The translations under genes were made by a program, and so were the position numbers. Shown here piece by piece: positions 54,779-64,000 of a stretch of 64,000 nt of DNA (positions within the stretch are counted from its first letter, which is position 1; each line of letters starts with the position of its first letter). Below the pieces are notes generated by a model, which worked only from the letters and a program-made list of their open reading frames with translations, had not been told where the DNA came from and did no database searches. The DNA is from Branchipolynoe longqiensis (taxonomy: Eukaryota > Annelida > Polychaeta > Phyllodocida > Polynoidae). The stretch lies in NCBI GenBank assembly GCA_030323885.1, contig CM059200.1, positions 4,246,346 through 4,310,345 on the forward strand, given 5' to 3'.

Positions 54779-56095
54779 CACACACACACTCACCCCCCCC
54801 CCCCTCCACACACACCCTCACCCTCCCCTCCCCTCTATGCACACACCCTTCCCTCCACACAACCAACCTCACCCTCCCCTCCACAGACAGACCCTCCCCT
54901 CCACACACACACACTCCCCTCCACACACACACACCCTCACCCTCCCCTCCATACACACACCCTCACCTGCACTCCACATACACACACCCTCACCCTCCCC
55001 TCCATATACACACCCTCCACACACACACACACTCACCCTCCTCTCCACACACACCCTCATGCTCACCTCCACACACACCCTCACCTCCACACAAACACCC
55101 TTACCCTCCCCTCCACAGACACACCTTCCGCTCCACACACATACACCCTCTCCTCCACACACACACCCCACCCTCCCCTCCACACACACACACCCTCACC
55201 TGACCTCCGCACACACACTCACCCTCCCCTGCATATACACACCCTCCCCTCCCCTCCACATACACACATACACCCTCACCCCCCACTCCACACACATTCA
55301 CCCTCCTCTTCACACACACACTCACCCTCCCCTCCACACACACACCCTCCACACACACACTCACCCTCCTCTCCACACACACCCTCACACACTCCTCCAC
55401 ACACACACCCTCCACACACACACACTCACCCTCGTCTCCACACACACCCTCACCCTCCCCTCCACCCACACCCCACCATCCTCTACACACACACCCTTAA
55501 CACACACACTCACCCTCCTCTCTACACACACCCTCACTCTTCCCTCCACACACACCCTCCCATCCACACACACACCCTCACCCACCCCTCCACACACACA
55601 CCCTCACCCACCCCTCCACACCCCACCCTCCACACACAGACACCCTCCCCTCCACACACACACCCTCACCATCCCCTCCACACACACCCTCCCCCACCCC
55701 TCTACACCCCACCCTCCACACACAGACACCCTCCCCTCCACACACACACCCTCACCATCCCCTCCACACACACACCCTCCCCACCCCTCCACACCCCACC
55801 CTCCACACACAGACACCCTCCCCTCCACACACACACCCTAACCTCCCCTCCACACCACACACCCTCACCCTCCCATCCACGCACACCCTAACTCCCCTCC
55901 ACTCACACACCCTAACCTCCTCTCCACACACACACCCTCACCCTCCCATCCACACACACCCTCACCTCCCATCCCCTCCACACACACACCCTCACCCTCC
56001 CCTCCACACACACACCCTCACGCTCACCCTCCCATCCACACACACCCCTCACCCGCACCCTCCCCTCCACTCACACACACACCCTCACCACCACC
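54779..56095. repeat. CA/CCCTC-rich minisatellite, about 1.3 kb
   Basis: Irregular units of the type ACACACACCCTCACCCTC plus CCCTCC. There are no stops in two plus frames, giving low-complexity frames of 360 and 376 codons (His, Thr, Pro, Ser), and several minus-strand frames. These are by-products. Confidence 0.95.
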
Positions 56096-56424
56096 CACAA
56101 CACCCCACCCACCTCAAGCCGTTACAGGCTAAAGTTTTACAGCGGTTTAATCGAGCCTCCCCTGACGTTTGTGGAGTGTTTACAGCCGTGGGAGAGTTCA
56201 ATAAACTGGTGTTGGCAGAGTTAACCAGTCCTCCATTAGCGCGGGTTTTGTCGTCTGCGCCGGCTACATAAAAAAGTTGTCAGCTGTGAAAAATGTCCCC
56301 TCAAAAGTTGATGGGTTTGCACTGAAAATGATACTCGGCAGCATTTGCGGTTCTCGGCAAGATGATCGTGAGATTATTTGTTTGTTTGTTTAGCTTCCAT
56401 CGTAGCAACATCAACCGTCAACAA
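56096..56424. other. non-coding DNA
   Basis: Nothing recognised. Confidence 0.4.
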
Positions 56425-56646
56425 GGAAAGTTTGTTTTATTTAACGATGCCTCTAGAGCGCATGGATTTTTATCATCGGTTATTGGACATCTAACATATG
56501 GTAATTCTAACATATTTATTTGGAGGAAACCCGGTGCTGCCTACTCTTTCCTATAAGCAGCACGGGGTCTTTTAATTGGACTTTCCCACAGGCAGGATAG
56601 CACATACCACAACCTTTGATGAACCAGTTGTTGACCACTGGTTACA
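56425..56646 (-). repeat. SINE-B, tRNA head missing
   Basis: GGAAAGTTTGTTTTATTTAA to GTTGACCACTGG. Truncated on the head side. Confidence 0.85.
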
Positions 56647-57009
56647 CCAATGGTCATGTAGACCCGCTAAGGACGACACAAAACCGGGTGTGGATAATAC
56701 AGTTTATTACTACTACCACTCTGAACACCGTATCTGGCTGGCATAACCGCCGAATCAAATAAACAAAAGTTTTTTCTCGGGTGAGCTGACCGGCGCGCAG
56801 GCCGGGCGCGTATCAGGTGGGCGCCGGGCCGGCCGAGCGCCGTGGTTATATACGACTACTGGCACGCCGCCTAGCGAGCAGCGGGCGCATAATGCTTAGC
56901 ACGGAGCCGGCGCGTTCGAAACGCCCGAATATGACCAGCTCATATATACATTCGTCAATGCCCGCGGGTGCCTACACCAGTATATACACGTATATACTAC
57001 CTATCTGGA
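56647..57009. other. non-coding DNA, GC-rich in part
   Basis: CpG-rich around 56,780-56,930; no gene recognised. Confidence 0.4.
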
Positions 57010-57140
57010 AGGGAACCTACTTGTGACAGTGTGCACTTTATAGTGTTGCCCCACTGGCAACCAGGCCGCCACTACCATGAGCCGATATCCCACACAATCA
57101 CATTATCCTGATATTGTGTTAACCAGTCTTGTCTGGTGCC
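57010..57140 (-). repeat. SINE-A internal fragment
   Basis: Antisense tail and body pieces (TGTTGCCCCACTGGCAACC). Both ends lost. Confidence 0.75.
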
Positions 57141-57236
57141 ACTGGTACAGTGTTGCGTTTTACAAAGTATAATAATAATAAGTAATGTTCCCTTCCATAT
57201 CTTTATACTTGCGTAATACGTTATACATCACATATA

Positions 57237-57460
57237 CACACATATACATACATACATACATACATACATGCATACATACATACATACATATATACATACA
57301 TACATATATACATACATACATACATATATACATACATACATATATACATACATACATATATACATACATACATACATATATACATATATACATACATACA
57401 TACATATATACATACATACATATATACATACATACATACATACATACACATACATACATA
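57237..57460. repeat. TACA/TATACA microsatellite
   Basis: About 220 bp of CATACATA and CATATATA units. Tyr/Ile/His and Met/Tyr/Val/Cys frames on the two strands are by-products. Confidence 0.95.
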
Positions 57461-57461
57461 T

Positions 57462-57751
57462 GCAGAATGTCAGGAGTTCAATTCCCAGTCGAGTCAAACC
57501 ACTGACTTATCAAATTTATACTTGTCGCTTCCTAGCCTGCAGCTCAGCATTAATAAAACAGGACAAGTACTGGTTAGCGCAATGTCAGGATAATGTGACC
57601 GAGTGAGATATCATGTCATGGTGCCAGCAGTAGGCCTGATTTCCCAGTGGGCAGCACTATAAAGTCTCCATGAGTGCGCACTGTCACAAGTCTGTAGGTG
57701 CCCGTCCTAATATGACCTTGGATGTTGCTAGGACGTAAAACAACAAACAAA
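57462..57751 (+). repeat. SINE-A type 1, head replaced by the microsatellite
   Basis: B box (GGAGTTCAATTCCC) to tail (GGACGTAAAACAACAAACAA). Confidence 0.85.
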
Positions 57752-57989
57752 CAAATAAACATATGAGTGCCGCCGGCCGCTGGGCTGGGTGTGCAGGAAA
57801 GGCGCCGTTAATTCGCTCGTTTGCACCCATGTATTCCAGTGTTCATCGCCGCCTGAATCATGACCCGCAGACAGCCTCGTTACGTCCTATGCACACGCTG
57901 GAGCAGCTCACACCCAGGGGGTCTTTCACGGAGCGCCCCGAGCTACTAACAACTCACCCACGCCGGGCCCCAACCCACTAACATAACAC

Positions 57990-58222
57990 AGGTTCTATGT
58001 ATGGCAGAAATGTGTGTGGAGAGTGACAGGCGAACTAGGCAAACCAGCCGCATACACGGCAGAACTGTGTGTGGAGAGTGACAGGCGAACGACCCACATC
58101 CAGCCGCATACACGGCAGAACTGTGTGTGAAGAGCGACAGGCGAACGAACCACATTCAGCCACATACACGGCAGAACTGTGTGTGGAGAGTGACAGATGA
58201 ACTACTCAACCTAACACTGTGC
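57990..58222. repeat. 56-bp tandem repeat, about 4 copies
   Basis: Unit GGCAGAACTGTGTGTGGAGA plus GTGACAGGCGAAC. It ends with GACAGATGAACTACTCAACC, the same ending as the array at 61.4-62.6 kb. Confidence 0.85.
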
Positions 58223-58240
58223 ACATTGTGGAAAAGCAAA

Positions 58241-58440
58241 AAAGGAAAGTTTGTTTTATTTAACGACGCCTCTAGAGCACATTGATTGTTGTCATCGGTT
58301 ATTGGATGTCAAACGTCTGGTCATTCTGAGATATTTCTTCGGAGCAAATCCGCTGCCAGCACATGGGTTACCCTTTCCGAAAAGGAACAAGGGTTCTCTT
58401 AATTGTAAATGCACTTTCCCACAGACAGGACCAAAAATGT
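58241..58440 (-). repeat. SINE-B, truncated
   Basis: GGAAAGTTTGTTTTATTTAA to CCCACAGACAGGAC. The tRNA side is missing. Confidence 0.85.
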
Positions 58441-58568
58441 GACGATTTTAGCATTTTTTTAGGAAGGTATGTTTTTATGTGGCAACATGCGGCACGACAA
58501 TCGGACATATATCATGACATAGTATAACCATACAATATATAATATGTATTATATAATTATATTATATA

Positions 58569-58891
58569 CCAAGCGCGGTGGCCGAATCGGTAGAGCTCGT
58601 CGGGCCTCCCATGTGGGAGATCGGGAGTTTGGTTCCAAATTGAGTCAAACCAATGACTTAAACAATTGATACTTGTCGCTTCCTAGCCTGGCACTAGGCA
58701 TTATTAGAATAGACCAAAGACTGGTTAGCCCAGTGTCAGGATAATGTGACAGAGTCATGGTGCTGGCAGCCTGGTATCCCAGTGGAGTAGCACTATAAAG
58801 TCGCCATGAGTGGTGCCTTGTCACAAGACGTACCCATCGTGACATGACCTTAGATGTTGCCAGGACGTTAAACTCCAACAACCAATCAACC
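58569..58891 (+). repeat. full-length SINE-A, GCGCGGTGG head variant
   Basis: GCGCGGTGGCCGAATCGGTA head, body, tail ending CAACAACCAATCAACC. Confidence 0.9.
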
Positions 58892-59159
58892 ATGTAAATA
58901 AGTCACAATTAACAGCGTCCCAATCACTGTCGGGAAAAGTTCGCAATAGAAGCCGAACCTGCACCACCTTGGGGAACCCGGAGCTGTACAAAAAGATCAG
59001 AAAAACTGTTGTGTTAAAACAGCCTCATGAGAGGGCACGGCGGATACGCCGCCCCGTTTTTAGTTCCAATACAGACCACCGGGGGATCGGCTTGCGTGCT
59101 TTGTGTTAATGGCCACTGTAACTGTTAGAGGGTGCATTACGGCCTCAATACAAGCCGCA

Positions 59160-59400
59160 TCTCCGGTGGACTGGACACCTCATGAGGATGTTATCAGACA
59201 GGCTACCAAAGCAGATCCTCTACTTTCAACTGTCTTCTGGTTACAGAAAGAGAGGGCACCCTCGTCTCCGGTTCAAGGATACCATCAAGAGAAACCTGAA
59301 GCTGAGAGCTACTAAGACCGACTCATGGACATCACTCTCACAGCAGAGAGCTAAATGGAGAGCGGCAGTCAAGCAATGAAAGCAGTCTTTGTCGCATCGC
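59160..59400 (+). pseudogene. non-LTR RT extreme C-terminus
   Basis: The frame 59,182-59,379 reads DRLPKQILYFQL, GHPRLRFKDTIKRNLK and DSWTSLSQQRAKWRAAV. The order basic-GRP-like, RFKD, then a Trp-rich end is typical of CR1/RTE-type RT C-termini (family knowledge). A mere 65 codons remain, without catalytic residues. It is diverged from the fragment at 42.6 kb, so it comes from a different element. Confidence 0.7.
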
Positions 59401-59534
59401 GGCCGACAGCATGATGATGATGACAAGCCGCACCTTGACAATGTGACTCAATTACATACAAGTCGTGACTTCTACCAGAGTGGAGTTTTAATACTGGAAT
59501 TCACGTAGACGACTAACCAGACTGAAGTTGGCGT

Positions 59535-60012
59535 ATTGGCAATATTTACGGGTAGGAACCCTCTGAGCGGCAATGAGGTCATGAGATATTTACACAATGA
59601 TTGGTTGGTTGTTGGAGTTTTATATCCTAGCAACATCTAAGGTCATATCAGGACGGCTACCTGAACTCCCGACCTTCCGCAAGTGAGGTCCGCGCTCCAC
59701 TGATTCAGTGACCACGCCCGGTCCAGACGAGGATGATCGAGGCTATAGTTGGTATGAATGTACAACGTCTGAACACTTTGACTTCTGGTTACTGAATGGT
59801 TTATTCACGGCCTAGGGCATGCTTGACCCGCCGGCTAAACTTTCCATGACGTCATCTCATTTGCATATCTCTTTGTCCCCAACTCTGCATCTCGTTAACA
59901 TATATTAACCACAGGTCTACACGTCTACTACGCATATATCACAGTTGGTGTGTTGTCAATGGTTACGGTTAGGAACCCTCTAGGCGACAACGAGGTCATG
60001 AGGAATCCCCAC
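59535..60012. repeat. direct repeats of about 68 bp, 410 bp apart
   Basis: GTTGGCGTATTGGCAATATT (59,527 on) and GTTGGTGTGTTGTCAATGG (59,945 on) both lead to GGTTAGGAACCCTCT-like and CAAYGAGGTCATGAG sequence. Diverged about 20 percent by eye. Nothing coding in between. Confidence 0.6.
59603..59722 (-). repeat. short SINE-A with tail and head only
   Basis: Antisense tail joined directly to an antisense head (GGGCGTGGTCACTGAATCAG, minus strand). The body is missing. Confidence 0.8.
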
Positions 60013-60095
60013 ATTATTTTTGTCATATGAGTAATGGCTGCTAACGGTAGAGGAACATACATCTATCAGTATATGCTTTTACACTTTGTGTAAAA

Positions 60096-60432
60096 AGGAA
60101 AGTTTGTTTTATTTAATGACGCCTGTAGAGCACATTGGTTTTTCTCATCGGCTATTGGACTTCAAACATATGGTCATTCTGACATATTTCTTTTGAGGAA
60201 ACCAGCTGCCGCCACATAGACTACTCATTCAAATAAGCACCAAGGGGTCTTTTATATGCACTTTCTGACAGACAGGACAGCACATACCACAGCCTTTGAT
60301 GAACCAGTTGTGGACCACTGGTTGGAACGGAAAATAGCCCAAACTGCAAATGGGTCCACTGAGCAGGATCGATTGGATGACCCACACCTTCACAGGTGGA
60401 CACTCTACTGCCTGAGCTACGTCCCGCTCCCA
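60096..60432 (-). repeat. SINE-B, full length, antisense
   Basis: GGAAAGTTTGTTTTATTTAA to the tRNA-like head; A box TAGCTCAGGCAGTAGAG and B-box region ATCCAATCGATCC are well kept. Confidence 0.9.
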
Positions 60433-60499
60433 CTCTGTGTAAAAGTGATGGTTAAACAAAAACGGACAAAATACAAGTTAAACCAATTCAGGAAGTCAA

Positions 60500-60955
60500 G
60501 ACAAGATGGCGGAATGAGTTGAGCGTCCGTCTTCTGCGTTGATAGATCGTGCGATTCGAATGTCTGGGTTCAAACCCTGGCCGAGTCAAACCGCTGACTT
60601 AAAAATTGATACTTGTCGCTTCCGGTTGTCTCAATGTCAGGATAATGTGACTGAGTGGGATATCAGGTCATGGTGCTGGCATTAATAGGATATGGCAGAC
60701 TGCTTAGCACAGTGTCAGGATAATGTGACTGAGTGGGATATCAGGTCATGGTGCTGGCATTAATAGGATATGGCAGACTGCTTAGCACAGTGTCAGGATA
60801 ATGTGACTGAGTGGGATATTGGGTCATGGTGCCGGTGGCCTTGTCTCCCAGTGAGGGCGCACGGTAAAGTCACATTGAGTGTGCACTGTCACAAGTCAGT
60901 ACCCGTCCTGATATTACCTTAGATGTTGCCAGGTACGTGAAACTCCAACAAATAA
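60500..60955 (+). repeat. SINE-A with a 78-bp internal triplication
   Basis: GTCAGGATAATGTGACTGAG starts at 60,636, 60,714 and 60,792. Head AAGATGGCGGAATGAGTTG, tail to ACTCCAACAAATAAGG. Confidence 0.9.
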
Positions 60956-60978
60956 GGAACCTCTGGAGGCGGTTTCGT

Positions 60979-61243
60979 TATTGGTTGGTTGGTTGTCGGA
61001 GTTTTATGTCCTGGGAGACCAGGCCACCAGCACCATGACCTGATATCCCACTCAGTCACATTATCCTGACACTGAACCAACCAGTCCTCGCCCTATCCTA
61101 ATAATGCCGAGCGCCTGGCTAGGAAGCGACAAGTATCAATTTCTAAGTCATTGGTTTGACTCGACCAGGGTTCTATGCAGTTCAAATCCCACCGTCTACC
61201 AAAACGAGAGACGGATGCTCAACTCATTCAGCCATCCCGTCTA
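60979..61243 (-). repeat. SINE-A type 1 with internal deletion
   Basis: Antisense tail start (GGTTGGTTGTCGGAGTTTTA) joins the body at CTGGGAGACC; head at 61,243. Confidence 0.85.
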
Positions 61244-61434
61244 TTCGGCGGTTGGTGGATGGCTGGTACACCGGCCCCTGTTGCCTTGACGACACGTCCA
61301 TTGCCGTCGCCGTGTCCTAATTAGCCTAATGAGGGTTGGGCAGCTCAAAAACAATCAACACTACGTCAGCCGTGTGCGCAATAAGTGTGTGCACGCGCAG
61401 CGGGCGTAGCCTGGCGCCACCTACCGCCTCAAAC

Positions 61435-62560
61435 ACGCGCCACAGGACTGTGCACGGAGACTGGAGCATACAGCTAGCCACAGCCGAACTGTGTGTGGAG
61501 AGTGGAGCGGACAGCTAACCATAGGAGAACTGTGTATGGAGACTGGAGCATACAGCTAACCACAGCAGAACTGTGTACGGAGAGTGGAGTGTATAGCTAA
61601 CCACAGCAGAACTGTGTATGGAGAGTGGAACGTACAGCTAGCCACAGCAGAACTGTGTATGGAGAGTGGAGCATACAGCTAGCCACAGCAGAACTCTGTA
61701 TGGAGACTGGAGCGTACAGCTAGCCACAGCAGAACTCTGTACGGAGAGTGGAGTGTATAGCTAGCCACAGCAGAACTGCTTATGGAGAGTGGAGCATACA
61801 GCTAGCCACAGCAGAACTGTGTACGGAGAGTGGAGTGTACAGCTAGCCACAGCAGAACTGTGTATGGAGAGTGGAGCGTACAGCTAACCACAGCAGAATT
61901 GTGTACGGAGAGTGGAGTGTATAGCTAACCACAGCAGAACTGTGTATGGAGACTGGAGCGTATAGCTAGCCACAGCAAAACTGTGTATGGAGAGTGGAGT
62001 GTATAGCTAGCCACAGCAGAACTGTGTATGGAGAGTGGAGTGTATAGCTAACCACAGCAGAACTGTGTATGGAGAGTGGAGCGTATAGCTAGCCACAGCA
62101 GAACTGTGTATGGAGAGTGGAGTGTATAGCTAGCCACAGCAGAACTGTGTATGGAGAGTGGAGTGTATAGCTAGCCACAGCAGAACTGTGTATGGAGAGT
62201 GGAACGTACAGATAGCCACAGCAGACCTGTGTATGGAGAGCGGAGTATACAGCTTGCCACAGCAGAACTGTGTATGGAGAGTGGAGCGTACAGCTAACCA
62301 TAGCAGAACTGTGTATGGAGAGTGGAACGTACAGATAGCCACAACAGAACTGTGTATGGAGAGTGGAGCATACAACTAGCCACATCAGAACTGTGTGTGG
62401 AGAGTGGAGCGTACAGCTAACCACAGCAGAACTGTGTGTGGAGAGTGGAGTGTATAGCTAACCACAGCAGAACTGTGTATGGAGACTGGAGCGCACAGCT
62501 AACCACAGCAGAACTGTGTATGGAGAGTGACATATGAACTACTCAACCTAACTCTGAGTT
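61435..62560. repeat. 41-bp minisatellite, about 27 copies
   Basis: Unit AGCTAACCACAGCAGAACTG, TGTATGGAGAGTGGAGCGTA, C. Minus-strand frames with VLLWLAIHSTLHTQFCCG-like repeats are by-products. It ends with GACATATGAACTACTCAACC, as does the array at 58.2 kb. Confidence 0.95.
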
Positions 62561-62690
62561 GTTTCGACAGCTAAGCAGAATGTCATATAAAACTTGACGT
62601 AAACAGAATGCTGTGGAAAATCCCACATCCAACAATGCAACACCAGTTCACCTCCTAACACCATGTTCAACAAGATTGAGATTGATGGCC

Positions 62691-63009
62691 AGACGTTGTG
62701 ACCGAATTGATAGAGGGCAGGCTTCCTCTGCGGAAGGTCAGGAAATCTAATCCAAACCGAGTCAAACCGATGACTTATACAAGTGATACTTGTCGCTACC
62801 TAGCCTGGTACTTAGAATTAATAGGGTAGGACAAGGACTGGTTATCACAGTATATGGATAATGTGACAGTGTCGGATATTGCGTTATGGTGCTGGCGGCC
62901 TGGTCTCCCAGTGGGGCAGCACTGCAAAGTTGCCATGAGTGCGCACTGTCACAATTCAATACCCTCCTGATATGACCTTAGGTGTTGCTAGGACAAAATA
63001 CAACTACAG
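62691..63009 (+). repeat. full-length SINE-A, diverged
   Basis: Head CAGACGTTGTGACCGAATTG, weak B box, tail ending GTTGCTAGGACAAAATAC. Confidence 0.85.
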
Positions 63010-63555
63010 ATACACATTGAAAGCCTGGTCAGTACTTGGATGGCTGAGGACCTGGTAATATATGCTTAGTGAGTATCCTGATACAGGCTTTCAACCTACT
63101 AAATCTGTAAAGTATAAGTATAATCGTCATTTACTTCAGTAAGTATATAATGAGACTGTCTCAAAAGGTGCTAAGCAATATGGGACAAAACTTTGTCCAT
63201 TGTAACGATCAACATACTATCTGCTTATGCATTTGATCAGGATAAACTGATTAGTTTTTTACATGGTGTTTCATAATCCCAATAGAATACATATTGATTT
63301 GAAGCAAATGTCCTTGTGTTTTCAGTGTAACCGTTTCTGTGCTGTTTTGTGTCAATCATTAAAATGGAAAATAATAAAAGAGTTATCACCTTTTGAGATG
63401 GGCTTATTATATATAACTCATCTGTGCTCTCTGTCCCAATGTGGGGACTGCTACCTGACGAGTGTACATTAATGGGGGACCTCCGACTTTTTAGTTCAAG
63501 TTCCTGCCGTTCGCATCGCCACTGAAGTAGTGGGCCTCTCGGGCACACTGTAACA
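63010..63555. other. non-coding DNA
   Basis: AT-rich; frames of 69 and 103 codons overlap on opposite strands, with no recognised domain. Confidence 0.4.
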
Positions 63556-64000
63556 CTGCAAATTCAATGGCTATGAGCAATCTTCATACAAAAGAAGTGT
63601 AATATTTCTAAAACTACACCACCTAGAGACAAACCACTTGGTAGACATATAGAAAACATATTCAACAAATATATTATATTAAATTTATCAGGTTAGGGTT
63701 CTGCATTTCTATTAATTTTGAATAAAATAAACGCTCTGCACTGCGCGTACCGGCAAACTCAATGCATTGTCAATGGCCGTGAGCAATCTTCATACAGAAA
63801 AGTCAAATATCTCTAAAACTACACGACCTAGAGACAAACAACTTGGTAGACATATAGAAAACATATTCAACAAATATATTATATTAAATTTGTCAGGTTA
63901 GGGTTCTGCATTTCTATTAATTTTGAATAAAATAAACGTTCTGCACTGCGCGTACCGGCAAACTCAATGCATTGTCAATGGCCGTGACCAATCTTCATAC
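63556..64000. mobile_element. related TIR-element interior with 205-bp tandem units, cut by window edge
   Basis: Units around CAATGGCCGTGAGCAATC recur with a 205-bp period (63,764 and 63,969), and an earlier unit starts near 63,560. The same unit occurs twice in the 485-bp elements. No TIR is visible on the left, and the right side lies outside. Confidence 0.75.

Noticed and set aside
54759..55891. Long frames (360 and 376 codons) rich in His, Thr and Pro
   Set aside because: They are translations of the CA/CCCTC minisatellite. Two plus frames and several minus frames are open at the same time, as expected from composition.
57160..57606. Met/Tyr/Val/Cys and His/Tyr/Ile frames
   Set aside because: TACA microsatellite translated on both strands.
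62089..62424. 111-residue frame with CCG and LHTQ repeats
   Set aside because: A shadow of the 41-bp minisatellite; the frame opens only because point changes remove stops in three consecutive units.

Overview
The window is repeat-dominated eukaryotic DNA, and I found no convincing intact host gene. It holds layered retrotransposon remnants, many copies of two tRNA-derived SINE families, several small terminal-inverted-repeat (TIR) DNA elements, and about 12 kb of satellite and minisatellite arrays. The SINE families and the mix of DIRS, Gypsy and I/Nimb-like elements suggest a marine invertebrate, most likely a mollusc. That is recollection plus inference, not proof.

Layout. At 1-10 kb, two decayed DIRS-like (tyrosine-recombinase) retrotransposons, one on each strand, meet tail to tail near 4.4 kb. 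The minus-strand copy is interrupted by a GC-rich, LTR-like repeat that recurs at 50.7-51.3 kb. At 10-15 kb lie two non-LTR retrotransposon remnants (RNase H end; endonuclease plus RT) and a 485-bp TIR element whose sister copy is at 52.3 kb. At 16-23 kb, a third DIRS-like element (minus strand: gag, RT/RNase H, tyrosine recombinase) sits inside a split SINE, and its recombinase end is duplicated in a 2,120-bp tandem unit. At 24-25 kb, a TIR element carries a 62-bp satellite. From 25.7 to 34.8 kb run two related 25-bp satellites, broken by a block containing a small TIR element.

At 35,406-40,130 is a structurally complete Gypsy-like LTR retrotransposon, with 117-bp LTRs, a 5-bp target duplication, a primer-binding site and a polypurine tract. 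Its coding frame carries three TGA stops and one frameshift. From 40 to 64 kb there is a mosaic of minisatellites (42, 14, 18, 90, about 26, 41 and 56 bp), SINEs, more TIR elements and two RT C-terminal fragments. One SINE 3' tail has been amplified into a 90-bp tandem array.

How the parts relate. The autonomous elements (DIRS, Gypsy, non-LTR) all look inactive; every RT motif C I can read departs from the canonical two aspartates. The SINEs would depend on a non-LTR partner, and the TIR elements encode nothing I recognise. Most long open frames here come from arrays whose period is a multiple of three. The two near-identical DIRS units differ by single-base indels, so some frameshifts may be sequencing error. 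All family assignments are from motifs read by eye; no database search was possible.
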